Below, in pieces: positions 1 to 10,700 of a stretch of DNA of 64,000 nucleotides. The DNA comes from Artocarpus heterophyllus. Its lineage: Eukaryota; Streptophyta; Magnoliopsida; Rosales; Moraceae. The notes beneath the pieces are model-generated. The model had not been told where the DNA came from, made no database searches, and saw nothing but the letters and a program-made list of their open reading frames with translations. Within the stretch, counting starts at the first letter, position 1; every line of letters begins with the position of its first letter. The position numbers were made by a program, and so were the translations under genes. The stretch covers positions 5,735,403 to 5,799,402 of the forward strand of contig CM046332.1 in assembly GCA_025403435.1 (NCBI GenBank), given 5' to 3'.

Positions 1-63
1 ACAAACATAAACTAAGAGAACGGATAAGCAAAACCTGATTAGAACCTCGCTATGATTACCAAA
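1..63 (-). other. 5' leader and PBS of element B0 (runs off left edge)
   Basis: Read on the minus strand this is the start of the family B internal region: a primer-binding site like TGGTATCAGAGCGAGG (here TGGTAATCATAGCGAGG, with an extra A and another change) at about 45-62, followed by leader sequence repeated at other family B copies (for example 35760-35829). The rest of B0 lies left of the window. Confidence 0.85.
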
Positions 64-776
64 ATTAGTTTCCAAGATCAAAATTCCTAATCGATTTTGA
101 ATGGAACCACGACCCGATGCCTGACAAGAAGCACGAACCTTGGTATGTGAGGACGCCACAATCAGCTATGGATGGACTGATTGATAAGTCTATGAACGCC
201 ACAAAATTTTCTGATAAGTTCGAATAGTTCGTTTAATAACCGAAGAGAATTAAACCTCAAATTGTGTGTTAAAACTTATTCTCCATTGAATGAAATTCAT
301 TACAATATATAGTGGTTCCCCTATCCGAATTTCAGCTCCTAATTGCCCATGGAATTTCGGGCAAATCAATAACCAAAACGTCTAATCTAAAGCAAATAAG
401 GTAAGTTCCCTTAATGGTTTAAAAACCTTACAATAATAGAAATAACACTAATGCATGTTTCTAAAAGAAAAAGGAAACTAGACATTAAAAGGTAAATAGC
501 TGATTCTTCTCGCCACTTGTTGCCTCAAAACATGATAGTAACTGAAATGGAAATTATTCGGTCCCTTCTAGAGCTTGAATCACGCATTTGTTGGTATGGA
601 TGTCACATGCAATTCCCTCAATGGGCCTCCATGCTCTTGCTTGAGCCCAAGTTGCTTGAATTAGCCCAATAAGCGTTTCTTTGAACTTCTTCGCATGAGC
701 TCTTGTAACCTGACCAATGGGAACTTGAAGTGGATCATCCCACGTGCTCTTGCTTGTGCTAACGATGTCCTCATCA
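64..776 (-). repeat. 5' LTR of B0 (family B, short type)
   Basis: The LTR reads from GTCCTCATCA (= TGATGAGGAC) at 776 leftwards. It carries one copy of the 51-bp unit that long LTRs carry twice. About 40 bp of its 3' end are missing: sequence jumps from the PBS motif ACCAAA straight to the CCAAAATTAG stretch, a deletion between two short repeats. The minus frame 554-784 is the LTR-encoded tail of pol ([12 protein letters not shown]..., [12 protein letters not shown], stop after IQALEGTE); in a 5' LTR it is not joined to pol. Confidence 0.85.
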
Positions 777-869
777 TTAGCCATATAAACAATAGTGAAA
801 TGAAAAAACTTTTTTAAGTTATCTGTTATTTAAGCACACCTTGTTTTAGTTCTTGCGTGAAACACATAG
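777..869. other. Unassigned 93-bp spacer
   Basis: This lies between the outer end of the B0 LTR and the outer end of the A0 LTR. It matches none of the repeat families in the window and has no reading frame of note. It may be the only non-element DNA here, or a fragment too small to recognise. Confidence 0.5.
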
Positions 870-1655
870 TGATGGAGACGTGGGGAGCTCAAATGCAAGG
901 AATGTGGCTGACCCAATACAAGTTCTTGTTCGACCAGTCACAAGAGCCCGAGCTAAGAAATTCAAGGAAGCACTAAATGGGCTGATTCACGAAATTTAGA
1001 ATCAAGTAAATTTGTGCAAGCCCATTGACCCAGGCCCACATCAGCCAGAAAGGTACATCAATTTGATACAAGTTCTAGAAGAATCTAGATGAGTCAAGCT
1101 TGAAATCAGGTCAAATTTTGCAAGATCAAGTCTATGGAAGGATTTCGTAAACTTTCCCATTATTGGCACACACGTGGCTGATCATTTGTGCAAGTTGTTG
1201 AAGAGCATTAATTGCACTTTCCTTTAATTGTTGGGCGTGTAAATGGCTGAATATCAGCCATTGAGACTTTCCTTTCTTTTGGTTTTTTATTTTAGGCTTC
1301 AAATTAGGTTTAGCAGTTATGTTTGAATTTGTCAACTTTCCTTTGTAATTTTGGCCTATAAATAGGCGTTTCCAATGTTAATGAATTGATTGATGAATGT
1401 TTATTTTCTGAGAGAGAAAATTCTTTCTTTGGTTCTTTGACGAATTGCACAAACTCTTCGGATCAATCCGGGCATTCAACCCGACTTTTCAATCAAGCTT
1501 TCCATCCTTGATTGTGGCGTCTATGATATACCAAGGTTCTTGCTTCAATATAAGCAACGGGTCGCGGTGACTTCCATCCAAATTTGAGTAGAAACAGTCT
1601 TGGTGCCTTTTTTTTTATAATGGGATTCGACAGTATAATGGCGAGGTTCTTATCA
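870..1655 (+). repeat. 5' LTR of A0 (family A, older sub-type)
   Basis: 786 bp from TGATGGAGAC to GGTTCTTATCA, followed directly by a PBS (TTTGGTATCAG). It includes the LTR-encoded pol tail ([24 protein letters not shown], with a stop where W is TAG) and a TATA box in CCTATAAATAGG near 1360. It is clearly diverged from the younger family A LTRs. Confidence 0.9.
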
Positions 1656-2447
1656 TTTGGTATCAGTAGCCTCAGTTCTAGCCTCAGGTTAGTCTATCCT
1701 TATTTGTTTCTGAAATTGGATTTATTACTTAGGTTCTATTCCATTCAAAAATGAAGCAAAATATTTTGAGTTTGTTAAATTCATAGGGTTCTTGCATCCT
1801 CGTTTGTTTTTCTTGAAATTTCTTTGGTTTGTCAACAAGGTCAACTCTGAAATTCTATTCTAGGTTGTTTTGCAAAATTCTTGTGTGGGAAAGAACTTAC
1901 TGTGTTTGAAATTTCACCTAGGGCTGCTAGGGTTAGTTTTGATCTCAGGTAACTAGTGTCTTGGGCTTCAAGTTTAGGTTGCAGCTTCCTGTTTTGTGTT
2001 TCTTGGTCTATTAGCCTTTGTTCATGCCAAATTTCACAAAGAAAAGAAAAGAAAAATCAGGAAGATCCGAAAAAAAAAAAAGAGTATGGAGACCCTCCTT
2101 AAAATTTTTTGTTTCCTTTCCATTGTTTGAGTGTCCAGGAGTCCGAATTTGACCGCACCTCACAGTGCAAAAAATTGCTTCATTCCGAACTGCATATCAA
2201 AACGTGTTGCTGAATTTGTTACCGGATAGATTTGATTGTTGTTTGCGTAATTCCAAAAGAACCGAAAGAGAGAATAAACTAGTGAAAAAAAGAGAGGCAA
2301 AAGTGGTGAGAACATTCGAGGGTAAAAGCCAATTATTTGAGTGAAACACGAGTGAGTTGAGTGACCAAGTGATAGAGTGAAACACGTGAGGGAGAGAAGT
2401 AAGGTCCTTTAATATCTAACGTTGTTTTGCAGGTTTAAAAAAAAAAT
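1656..2447 (+). other. Leader (5' UTR) of A0
   Basis: PBS at 1658 onward (TGGTATCAG then an extra T), then about 790 bp without coding potential, including an A/G-rich run with a GATCC motif near 2041-2085. It ends in CTAACGTTGTTTTGCAG, which looks like a plant branch point plus 3' splice site, just before gag. Confidence 0.8.
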
Positions 2448-2486
2448 TTGAATCCGAATCAAGAAAGAGAAGCTGAAGATGATCTT
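2448..2486 (+). pseudogene. A0 gag start, 13 codons, start codon lost
   Basis: Thirteen codons equal to the start of family A gag (residues NPNQEREAEDDL after the first), with the ATG changed to TTG. The frame is cut after the CTT codon by the 5' LTR of A1 at 2487. It resumes at residue 18 at 19178, so this is an interrupted gene and not an independent truncation. Confidence 0.85.
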
Positions 2487-3276
2487 TGATGGAGACTTAA
2501 GGAGCTCAAATGCATGGAAGGTGGTTGACCCAATACAAATTCCTCTTGGACCAGTCACAAGAGCCCGAACTAAAAAATTCAAGGAAGCACTAAATGGGCT
2601 GATTCACGAAATCTAGAATCAAGAAAATTTGTGCAAGCCCATTGACCCAGGCTCACGTCAACCACAACGGTGCGTCAATTTGATCCAAGTTCTAGAAGAA
2701 TCCGGATGAGTCAAGCCTGATTGAAATCAGCTCAAATTTTGCAAGATCAAGTCAATGGAAGACTTTCGGAAACCTTCCCATTTTGGCACACACGCGGCTA
2801 ATCATTTATGCAAATTTTTGACAAGGATTAATTGCACTTTCCTTTTATTGTTGGGCGTGTAAATGGCTAAAAATTAGCCATTAAGACTTTCCTTTCTTTT
2901 GGTTTTTATTTTAGGCTTAGTAATTATGTTTGAATTTGTCAACTTTTCTTTTTGGGCAACACTTTGTAATTTTGGCCTATAAATAGGCGTTCCCAAGGTT
3001 AATGGAGAATCAATGAATGTTTATTTTCTAAGAGAAATAATTCTTTCTTTGGTTCTTTGACGAACTACACGAACTTTTCGGATCAATCCGAGCGTTCAAA
3101 CCTGACTTATCAATCAAGCTTTCCATCCTTGATTGTGGCGTCTACGACATAACAAGGTTCTTGCTTCAATATAAGCAATGGGTCGCGGTGACTTCCATCC
3201 AAATCTGAGTAGAAATGATCTTGGTGCCTTCTTATTGATAACGGGTTTCGTCAGTATATTGGTGAGGTTCTTATCA
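2487..3276 (+). repeat. 5' LTR of A1
   Basis: 790 bp, TGATGGAGAC...GGTTCTTATCA, followed by PBS TTTGGTATCAG. It contains the CCTGATT and GGGCAACAC segments of the younger sub-type and is very similar to the 3' LTR at 16795. Confidence 0.92.
2978..2986 (+). promoter_or_regulatory. LTR TATA box (family A)
   Basis: TATAAATAG inside GGCCTATAAATAGGC, the same motif at the same LTR offset in every family A LTR. It is the likely core promoter for the genomic RNA. Activity is inferred, not shown. Confidence 0.6.
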
Positions 3277-3812
3277 TTTGGTATCAGTAGCTTCAGTTCT
3301 AGCCTCAGGTTTGTCCATCCTTATTTGTTTTTGAATTCTAATTTATTACTTTAGTTCTATTTCGTTCAAAAAAAAAAAGAAAGAAAAGAAAAGAAAAATG
3401 AAAAGAAAAGAAAAGAAAAGAAAAATCAAGAGGATCCAAAAAAAAAAAATTTGACCTCACCTCCTTAAATTTTTTTGTTTCCTTTCCATTGTTTGAGTGT
3501 CCAGGTGTCCAAATTTGACCTCACCTCATAGTGAAAAAAAAAATTGCTTCATTTTTGAACTGCGTATCAAAACGTGTTGCTGAATTTGTTGCCAGATAGA
3601 TTTTATTGTTGTTTGTGTAATTTCAAAGGAACTGAAAGAGAGAATAAGCGAGTTAAAAAAAAAAGGCAAGAGTGGTGAGAACATTCGAGGTTAAAAGCCA
3701 ATTATTTGAGTGAAACACGAGTGAACGGAGAGACCAAGAGATAGAGTGAAACACGTGAGGGAGAGAAGTAAGGTCCTTTATTATCTAACGTTGTTTTGCA
3801 GGTAAAAAAAAA
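3277..3812 (+). other. Leader of A1
   Basis: PBS, an A/G-rich low-complexity block with a GGATCC motif (about 3368-3450), then a conserved stretch ending TATCTAAC..TTGTTTTGCAGGT and a short A run before gag ATG at 3813. The branch-point-like CTAAC, pyrimidine tract and CAG suggest a 3' splice site upstream of gag. Confidence 0.8.
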
Positions 3813-4138
3813 ATGAATCCGAATCAAGAAAGAGAAGCCGAAGATGATCTTCCACAACAAATCGTTCCCAATCTTCAGTTGCAAGCATTAATGAGGCAAA
3901 TGGAACGGTTGTTGACGCGAGCGCTAGAGCCCATTCATGAGAGATTAGATGAGGTTGAAGCCAGAACACGCAATAGGCAGCCACAAAACATGCAAAATGG
4001 GCGGAGGGGTGGATGTGATCTTTCGGAGGAAGATGAATTAGAAGAGTTGGAGGAACCACCAATAAATAGGGGCAGATTTAGGCGTGGAAATGGGAATAGA
4101 GAAGCTAGGAACCGGGAAGACAATAATATTGGAGGTAT
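3813..4138 (+). pseudogene. gag: A1 gag, N-terminal part
   Basis: Starts MNPNQEREAEDD after an A run and a CAG acceptor-like site, the same start as in A2. It has an acidic N-terminus, a coiled-coil-prone stretch (LMRQMERLLTRALEPIHERLDEVEART), then an R/G-rich stretch. It is cut after GGI at 4138 by the 3' LTR of B1 and continues at 5781 (MKILPFQGKND). Gag would form the virus-like particle. Identity comes from the shared reading frame and the position 5' of PR. Confidence 0.9.
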
Positions 4139-4937
4139 TGATACGAACCCCGTCAAGAACTGACGCGACCCTAACCAAAATTGGTTTCCAAGATCAAATT
4201 CTTAACCGGTTTTGAATGGAACCGCAACCCGATGCCCAACCAGAAGCACGAACCTTGGTATGTGAGGACGCCACAATCAGCTATGGAGGGACTGATTGAT
4301 AAGTCTTGGTATGTGAGGACGCCACAATCAGCTATGGATGGACTAATTGATAAGTCTATGAACGACACGGAAATTTTCAATAAGTTCGAATAGTTCGTTT
4401 AGGAACTAAAGAGAATTAAACCTCAAAATTATGTGTTATTACTTGTATTCCATTGAATGAAATTTGTTACAATATATAGGGGTTCCTATGCAAATTTTCA
4501 GCTCCTAATTCCCATGGAATTTCGGGCAAATCAATTACGAAATCACCTAATCTAAAGCAAATAAGGTAAGTTTCCTTAATGGCTTAAAAGCTTTACAATA
4601 ATAGAAATAAACAAACGAAAAAAAGGAAACTAGACATTAAAAGGTCTTAAGCTGATTCTTCTCGCCATGTGTCGCCTCAAAATGGGAAAGTAACTGAAAT
4701 GGAAATTACCCGATCCCTTCTAGAGCTTGAATCACGCATTTGTGGGTCGGGATGTCACATGCAATTCCCTCAATGGGCCTCCATGCAATGGCTTGAGCCC
4801 AAGTTGCTTGAATAAGCCCAATAAGTGTTTCTTTGAACTTCTTCGCAAGAGCTCTCGTAATCGGACCAATGGGAACTTGAATTGGATCTGAATATGTCTC
4901 CCACGTGCTCTTGCTTGTGCTAATGATGTCCTCATCA
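4139..4937 (-). repeat. 3' LTR of B1 (long type)
   Basis: 799 bp from TGATACGAAC to GTCCTCATCA, with two tandem copies of the 51-bp unit at about 4256-4357. The right end abuts the polypurine tract complement TTCCCCTCCTCTT (4938-4950) inside the pol frame. Confidence 0.92.
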
Positions 4938-5578
4938 TTCCCCTCCTCTTGAGAAGGATTTGTCCTCAAATTGTCACCTGCATCAAAAGGACTTAGATCA
5001 GAAACATTAAAGGAGGCACTTACACCATACTCACCTGGCAAGTCTAGCTTGTATGCATTATCATTGATCCTTTCAAGGATTTGAAAAGGACCGTCCCCTC
5101 TAGGCAACAGCTTGGATTTCCTTTGTTCCGAAAACCGTTCCCTACGTAAGTGCAACCACACCCAATCGTCGGGCTCGAAGACGAGCTTGCGACGCCCTTT
5201 GTTGGCTTGTTCAGCATATTGTTTAGTCCTTCACTCGATGTTGAGTCTTGCCTTCTCGTGTATCTGCTTAACAAGATCAGCTTTTCTTTTTCCATCTAAA
5301 TTCACATGCTCAGACAAAGGTAATGGCATTAAATCCAAAGGAGTTAAAGGATTAAAACCATAAACAATTTCAAACGATGAAAATTGAGTAGCAAAATGAA
5401 CAGATCGATTATAAGCAAACTCAACATGTGGTAAACACTCCTCCCATGTTTTGATGTTCTTTTTAACGACAGCCCGCAACAAAGTAGACAAGGTTCTATT
5501 CACAACTTCTGTTTGACCATCAGTTTGAGGGTGACAAGCAGTTGAAAACAATAGCTTAGTCCCTAACTTAGCCCACAT
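4706..5578 (-). pseudogene. pol: B1 integrase C-terminal half
   Basis: Reads from [11 protein letters not shown] through [16 protein letters not shown] (third acidic residue of the D,D,E core), the [21 protein letters not shown] module, QEEGNDEDI and the LTR-encoded tail to the stop at 4706. The N-terminal zinc-binding region and first two catalytic Asp are absent. Frame breaks occur near 5231, where a stop splits the two halves. Confidence 0.85.
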
Positions 5579-5780
5579 TCAATTCACAAATTTTTTGTTT
5601 TTTTTTTTTCGGATCCTCTTCTTTTTTTTTTCTTCTTTTCTTTTTTTTTTTCTTTTCTTTTCGGATCTTTTTTTTTTTTTAACCAACTTTGATAATGGAA
5701 ATCAAAACTCACGAATAACTAAAACAAACAAAAAACTAAGAGAACAGATAAGCAAAACCTGATTAGAACCTCGCTCTGAT
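5579..5780 (-). other. B1 leader remnant and PBS
   Basis: T/C-rich (A/G-rich on the element strand) low-complexity tract with GGATCC, then conserved leader ending at the PBS complement CCTCGCTCTGAT. The 5' LTR that should follow is deleted. Confidence 0.8.
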
Positions 5781-6946
5781 TAAAATGAAGATTCTGCCAT
5801 TCCAAGGGAAAAATGACCCCGGAGCTTACCTAGAGTGGGAGAAGAAGGTGGAGCTAGTGCTTGATTGCCATAACTATTCAGAGTTAAAGAAAGTTAAGCT
5901 TGCTGCCATTGAGTTCTCTGATTATGTGGTTGTATGGTGGGATCAGTTGGTAATGAATAGGCGACGGAACCGAGAACACCCGATTAAGACATGGGAGGAG
6001 ATGAAAACAGTGATGAGAAAGCGATTTGTACCCAGACATTACTATCGGGAATTGTACAAAAAGTTGCAAGGACTTAGACTAGGAAACAGGAGTGTAGAGG
6101 AATATTATCAAGAAATGGAAATAGCCATGATGCGAGCCAATGTTCAAGAAGATCGAGAAGCAACCATGGCAAGATTTTTTCAAGGGCTAAATCTGGATAT
6201 TCAAGATAGGGTGGAGATGCAACACTATGTAGAGTTAGAAGACATGTTGCACATGGCCATCACAGTAGAGCAGCAGCTCAAGAGGAGGGGTAGCTCACGT
6301 GCGAATGTTAGTTCGGCACCTTCTTCATGGAAGGCGAATTATGGGAAGAGAGAAGAGAAATCAGTCGCTAGGCCAAAGTTCGAGCCAAAACCATCCACAG
6401 CGAGCCCTTCAAACCAAGGTAAATATGATTCATCCACTTCTCGAAACCGTGATATTAAATGTTTCAAATGCAAAGGCAGGGGTCACATCTCAAGCCAATG
6501 TCCGAACAAAAGGGTGATGGTGTTATGGGACGTCGGAGAGGTTGTTACGGATGACGAATCGAACGAGGACTCCATGCCACCATTGGAGGATGTGGATGAG
6601 GAGGAGTGTGCTCTCCAAGGTGAATTGTTGGTCACTCAACGAGCCCTTAGTGTGCAAGCCAAAGAGGAAGAAGAAGAGCAAAGTGAGAACATTTTTCATA
6701 CTATGTGCCACGTGCAGAACAAGGTATGTAGTGTGATAATAGATGGAGGGAGTTGTATGAACGTTGCTCGCAGTACTATGGTTGACAAATTAGGGCTGCC
6801 AACGACCAAACATCCTCGACCTTACAAGTTGCAATGGTTGAATAATAGTGGTGAAGTGAAGGTAACTAAATAGGCATTAATTTTGTTTCGCATTGGTAGA
6901 TACGAAGATGAAGTTTTGTGTGATGTAGTTCCAATGGAAGCCGGAC
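5781..6946 (+). pseudogene. gag-pro: A1 gag C-terminal part and start of protease
   Basis: Continues 4138. Contains the gag core ([35 protein letters not shown]), a CCHC knuckle CFKCKGRGHISSQC near 6450-6492, and the protease start [14 protein letters not shown] near 6730-6765, an aspartic protease of the D-G-G-S type found in plant gypsy elements. TAG at 6871 replaces CAG. It is cut at 6946 in the protease (VVPMEAG) by B2 and continues at 13686. Confidence 0.9.
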
Positions 6947-7746
6947 TGATACGAACCCTGCCAAGAACTGACGCGACCCTAACCAAAATTGGTTTCCAAG
7001 ATCAAAATTTCTAACCGGTTTTGAATGGAACCGCGACCTGATGCCTAACAAGAAGCACGAACTTTGGTATGTGAGGACGCCACAATCAGCTATGGAAGGA
7101 CTGATTGATAAGTCTTGGTATGTGAGGATGCCACAATCAGTTATGGATGGACTGATTGATAAGTCTATGAACGCCACGGAAATTTCCGATAAGTTCGAAT
7201 AGTTCGCTTAGGAACTAAAGAGAATTAAACCTCAAAATTATGTGTTATTACTTGTCTTCCATTGAATGAAATTCTTGATAATATATAGGGGTTCCTATGC
7301 GAATTTTCAGCTCCTAATTCCCATGGAATTTCGGGAAAATCATTTACCAAATTTCAAATCTAAACTAAATAAGGAAAGTTCCCTTAATGGCTTAAAAGCC
7401 TTACAATAATAGAAATAACACAAACGCAAAAAGGAAACTAGACATTAAAAGGTAAATAAGCTGATTCTTCTCGCCATGTGTCGCCTCAAAACGGGAAAGT
7501 AACTGAAATGGAAATTACTCGATCCCTTCTAGAGCTTGAATCACGTATTTCTTGGTCTGGTTGTCGCATGCAATTCCCTCAATGGGCCTCCATGCAATGG
7601 CTTGAGCCCAAGTTGCTTGAATCAGCCCAATAAGCATTTCTTTAAACTTCTTCGCATGAGCTCTCGTAACCGGACCAATGGGAACTTGAATTGGATCTGA
7701 ATATGTCTCCCACGTGCTCTTGCTTGTGCTAGTGATGTCCTCATCA
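6947..7746 (-). repeat. 3' LTR of B2 (long type)
   Basis: 800 bp, TGATACGAAC to GTCCTCATCA, two copies of the 51-bp unit at about 7062-7163. Polypurine tract complement at 7747-7759. Confidence 0.93.
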
Positions 7747-10700
7747 TTCCCCTCCTCTTGAGAAGGATTTGTCCGCAAATCGTCACCTGCATCAAAAGGA
7801 CTTAGATCAGAAACATTAAAGGAGGCACTTACACCATACTCACCTAGCAAGTCTAGCTTGTACGCATTATCATTGATCCTTTCGAGAATTTGAAAAGGAC
7901 CGTCCCCTCAAGGCAATAGCTTGGATTTCCTTTGTTCCAGAAACCGTTCCTTGCGTAAGTGCAACCACACCCAATCGCCGGGCTCGAAGACGAGCTTGTG
8001 ACGCCCTTTGTTGGCTTGTTCAGCATATTATTTAGTCTTTCGCTCGATGTTGAGTCTTGCCTTCTCTTGTATCTGCTTAACAAGATTAGCTTTTCTTTTT
8101 CCATCTAAATTCACATGCTCAGACAAAGGTAATGGCATTAAATCCAAAGGAGTTAAAGGATTAAAACCATAAACAATTTCAAACGGATGAAAATTGAGTA
8201 GTTGAATGAACAGATTGATTATAAGCAAACTCAACATGTGGTAAACACTCCTCCCATGTTTTGATGTTCTTTTTAATGACAGCCCTCAACAAAGTAGACA
8301 AGGTTCTATTCACAACTTCTGTTTGACCATCGGTTTGAGGGTGACAAGTAGTTGAAAACAATAGCTTAGTCCCGAAGTTAGCCCACAAAGTCTTCCAAAA
8401 GTAGCTTAAGAACTTGGTGTCCCTATCAGAAACAATTGTCCTAGGCATACCATGAAGTCTCACAATTTCCCTAAAGAACAAATCAGCAACATTGGAAGCA
8501 TCATCTGTCTTGTGGCATGGAATAAAATGAGCCATCTTTGAAAACCTATCCATGACCACAAATATTGAGTCTCTTCCCCATTTAGACCTAGGCAAACCTA
8601 ACACAAAATCCATCGAAATATCAATCCAGGGTTCACTAGGTATTGGGAAAGGGGTGTACAAACCATGGGGCTGCACTCTTAATTTAGCCTGCCTACAAGT
8701 TACACATCTACCACAAAGCCTCTCAACATCTCGTTTCTTATGTGGCCAATAGAAGTGTTCCTGCAACATAGCCAAAGTCTTCATTACTCCAAAATGTCCC
8801 ATCAATCCTCCTCCATGGGATTCTCTCACTAGCAAATCTCTTAATGAACAATTAGGCACACATAATTTATTCTCCCGAAACAAGTATCCCTCATGCCTAA
8901 AGTACATACCACTAGCAAATCTCTCACAAGATTGATACTCAGTACTAAAGTTACAGTCATCAGCATATAACTCTTTAATGTGTTTAAAACCAAGTAGTTT
9001 AGCATTAAGAGTTGAGATTAAGACATACCTACGAGAAAGTGCATCGACAACGACGTTTTCCTTACCTTGCTTGTAGCAAATGACATACAAAGTCTCTATG
9101 AATTCCACCCAATGAGCATGCCTCTTGTTCAGCTTGTGCTAGCCCTTCAAGTGTTTTAGGGACTCATGATCGGTGTGAGTCACAAACTCCTTAGGCCATA
9201 GGTAGTGTTGCCACGTCTCTAATGCCCGAACCAATGCATACATCTCTTTATCATAAGTTGGGTAATTAAGAGTTGCCCCATTCAGCTTCTCACTAAAATA
9301 TGCTACTAGTCTCCCTTCCTGCATTAAAACAGCACCAATTCCAACACCTGAAGCATCACATTCAATCTCAAAAGTTTTGGAAAAATTAGGTAAAGATAAC
9401 AATGGAGCATTTGTCAACTTCTCCTTGAGTAGCTGAAATGCCTTTTCTTGCTCTTCTCCCCATCAAAACCCAACATTCTTCTTGATCACTTCAGTCAGTG
9501 GTACGGCTATAGTACTGAAATCTTTCACAAACCGTCGGTAGAATCTAGCAAGTCCATGAAAACTCCGTACGTTTCCCACACTAGTTGGACTCGGCCACTC
9601 CTGGATGGGTCGCACCTTTTCTTCATCAACCTGTATACCTTGAGCACTAACAACAAAACCAAGAAACACAAGCTTATCTGTGCAAAAGGTACACTTCTTG
9701 AGGTTAGCATACAACTTTTCCTTCCGTAAAACATCTAAAACAAGTTTCAAATGTTCAATATGATCATCCAAATTGCTGCTATAGATCAGGATATCATCAA
9801 AATAAACAACGACAAATTTTCCAATAAAAGCTCGCAAAACTTGGTTCATTAAACACATAAATGTGCTAGGCGCATTGGTTAAACCGAAAGGCATTACCAA
9901 CCACTCATACAAACCTTGTTTTGTTTTGAAAGCCGTCTTCCACTCATCTCCCTCTTTCATGCGAATTTGATGATATCCACTTTTCAAATCAATTTTAGAA
10001 AATACACAAGCACCATGCAATTCATCTAACATGTCATCCAAGTGAGGAATGGGATGTTGATACTTTACTGTGATGTTGTTGATGGCTCGACAATCGACGC
10101 ACATCCTCCAAGTTGCATCTTTCTTAGGCACAAGTAAAACTGGTACGGCGCACGGGCTCATGCTTTGTCTCACGTGTCCCTTCTCCATCAACTCATTTAC
10201 CTGCAGTTGGAGTTCCTTTGTCTCCTCGGGATTACTCTTATAGGCTGGTTGGTTTGGGATTGTAGCTCCAGGTATGAAGTCGATTTGATGTTCAATCCTG
10301 TGGATTGGAGGTAAACATTGCGGTGTTTCCTCGGGAAAGATATCCTCATAATCCTGCAAAAGAGAAACAACAGAACTATGCAAGGTGGAATCAAGATCGT
10401 TAGTGTTTAATAACGCCTCCTTGTACATGAGTAAAATCATCGGCTGATTAGAAAACAAAGCTCTTCTCACATCACTCTTTCTTGCATAAAAGTTTGTTTT
10501 TCTCTCTATTTTTACCTCATTGGCCAAATCTTCTTTTGTACTGGCTCTCTCAATGTTCTCTCCTTTTTCTCGGCCATCTCTTCCTTTTTTCTCTCACTGG
10601 CCGAACTCTCTCTCTGCACTCCCACTCTTGATTTTTCTCCGCTCTTCATTTTTTTATCACTTTCTCTCTATAAGCTCACTTGGTCTTCATAGACCTGTTT

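Larger units (their letters stand above)
4139..5780 (-). mobile_element. B1: remnant family B element in A1 gag
   Basis: Minus-strand order is 3' LTR (4139-4937), INT C-terminal half (4938-5578), then an abrupt switch to leader and PBS (5579-5780). Gag, PR, RT, most of INT and the entire 5' LTR are gone. Family A gag resumes right after the PBS motif CTCTGAT. Left flank GGTAT has no right partner, consistent with deletion of the 5' LTR together with one target copy. Confidence 0.85.

Noticed and set aside
1656..1672. tRNA gene fragment
   Set aside because: The TGGTATCAGAGC matches are short primer-binding sites beside LTR ends, with no cloverleaf-forming sequence around them.
4171..4393. Small repeat proteins with DLSISPSIADCGVLTYQ in LTRs
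   Set aside because: They are the 51-bp LTR unit translated; the frame is not linked to gag or pol and changes with unit number.
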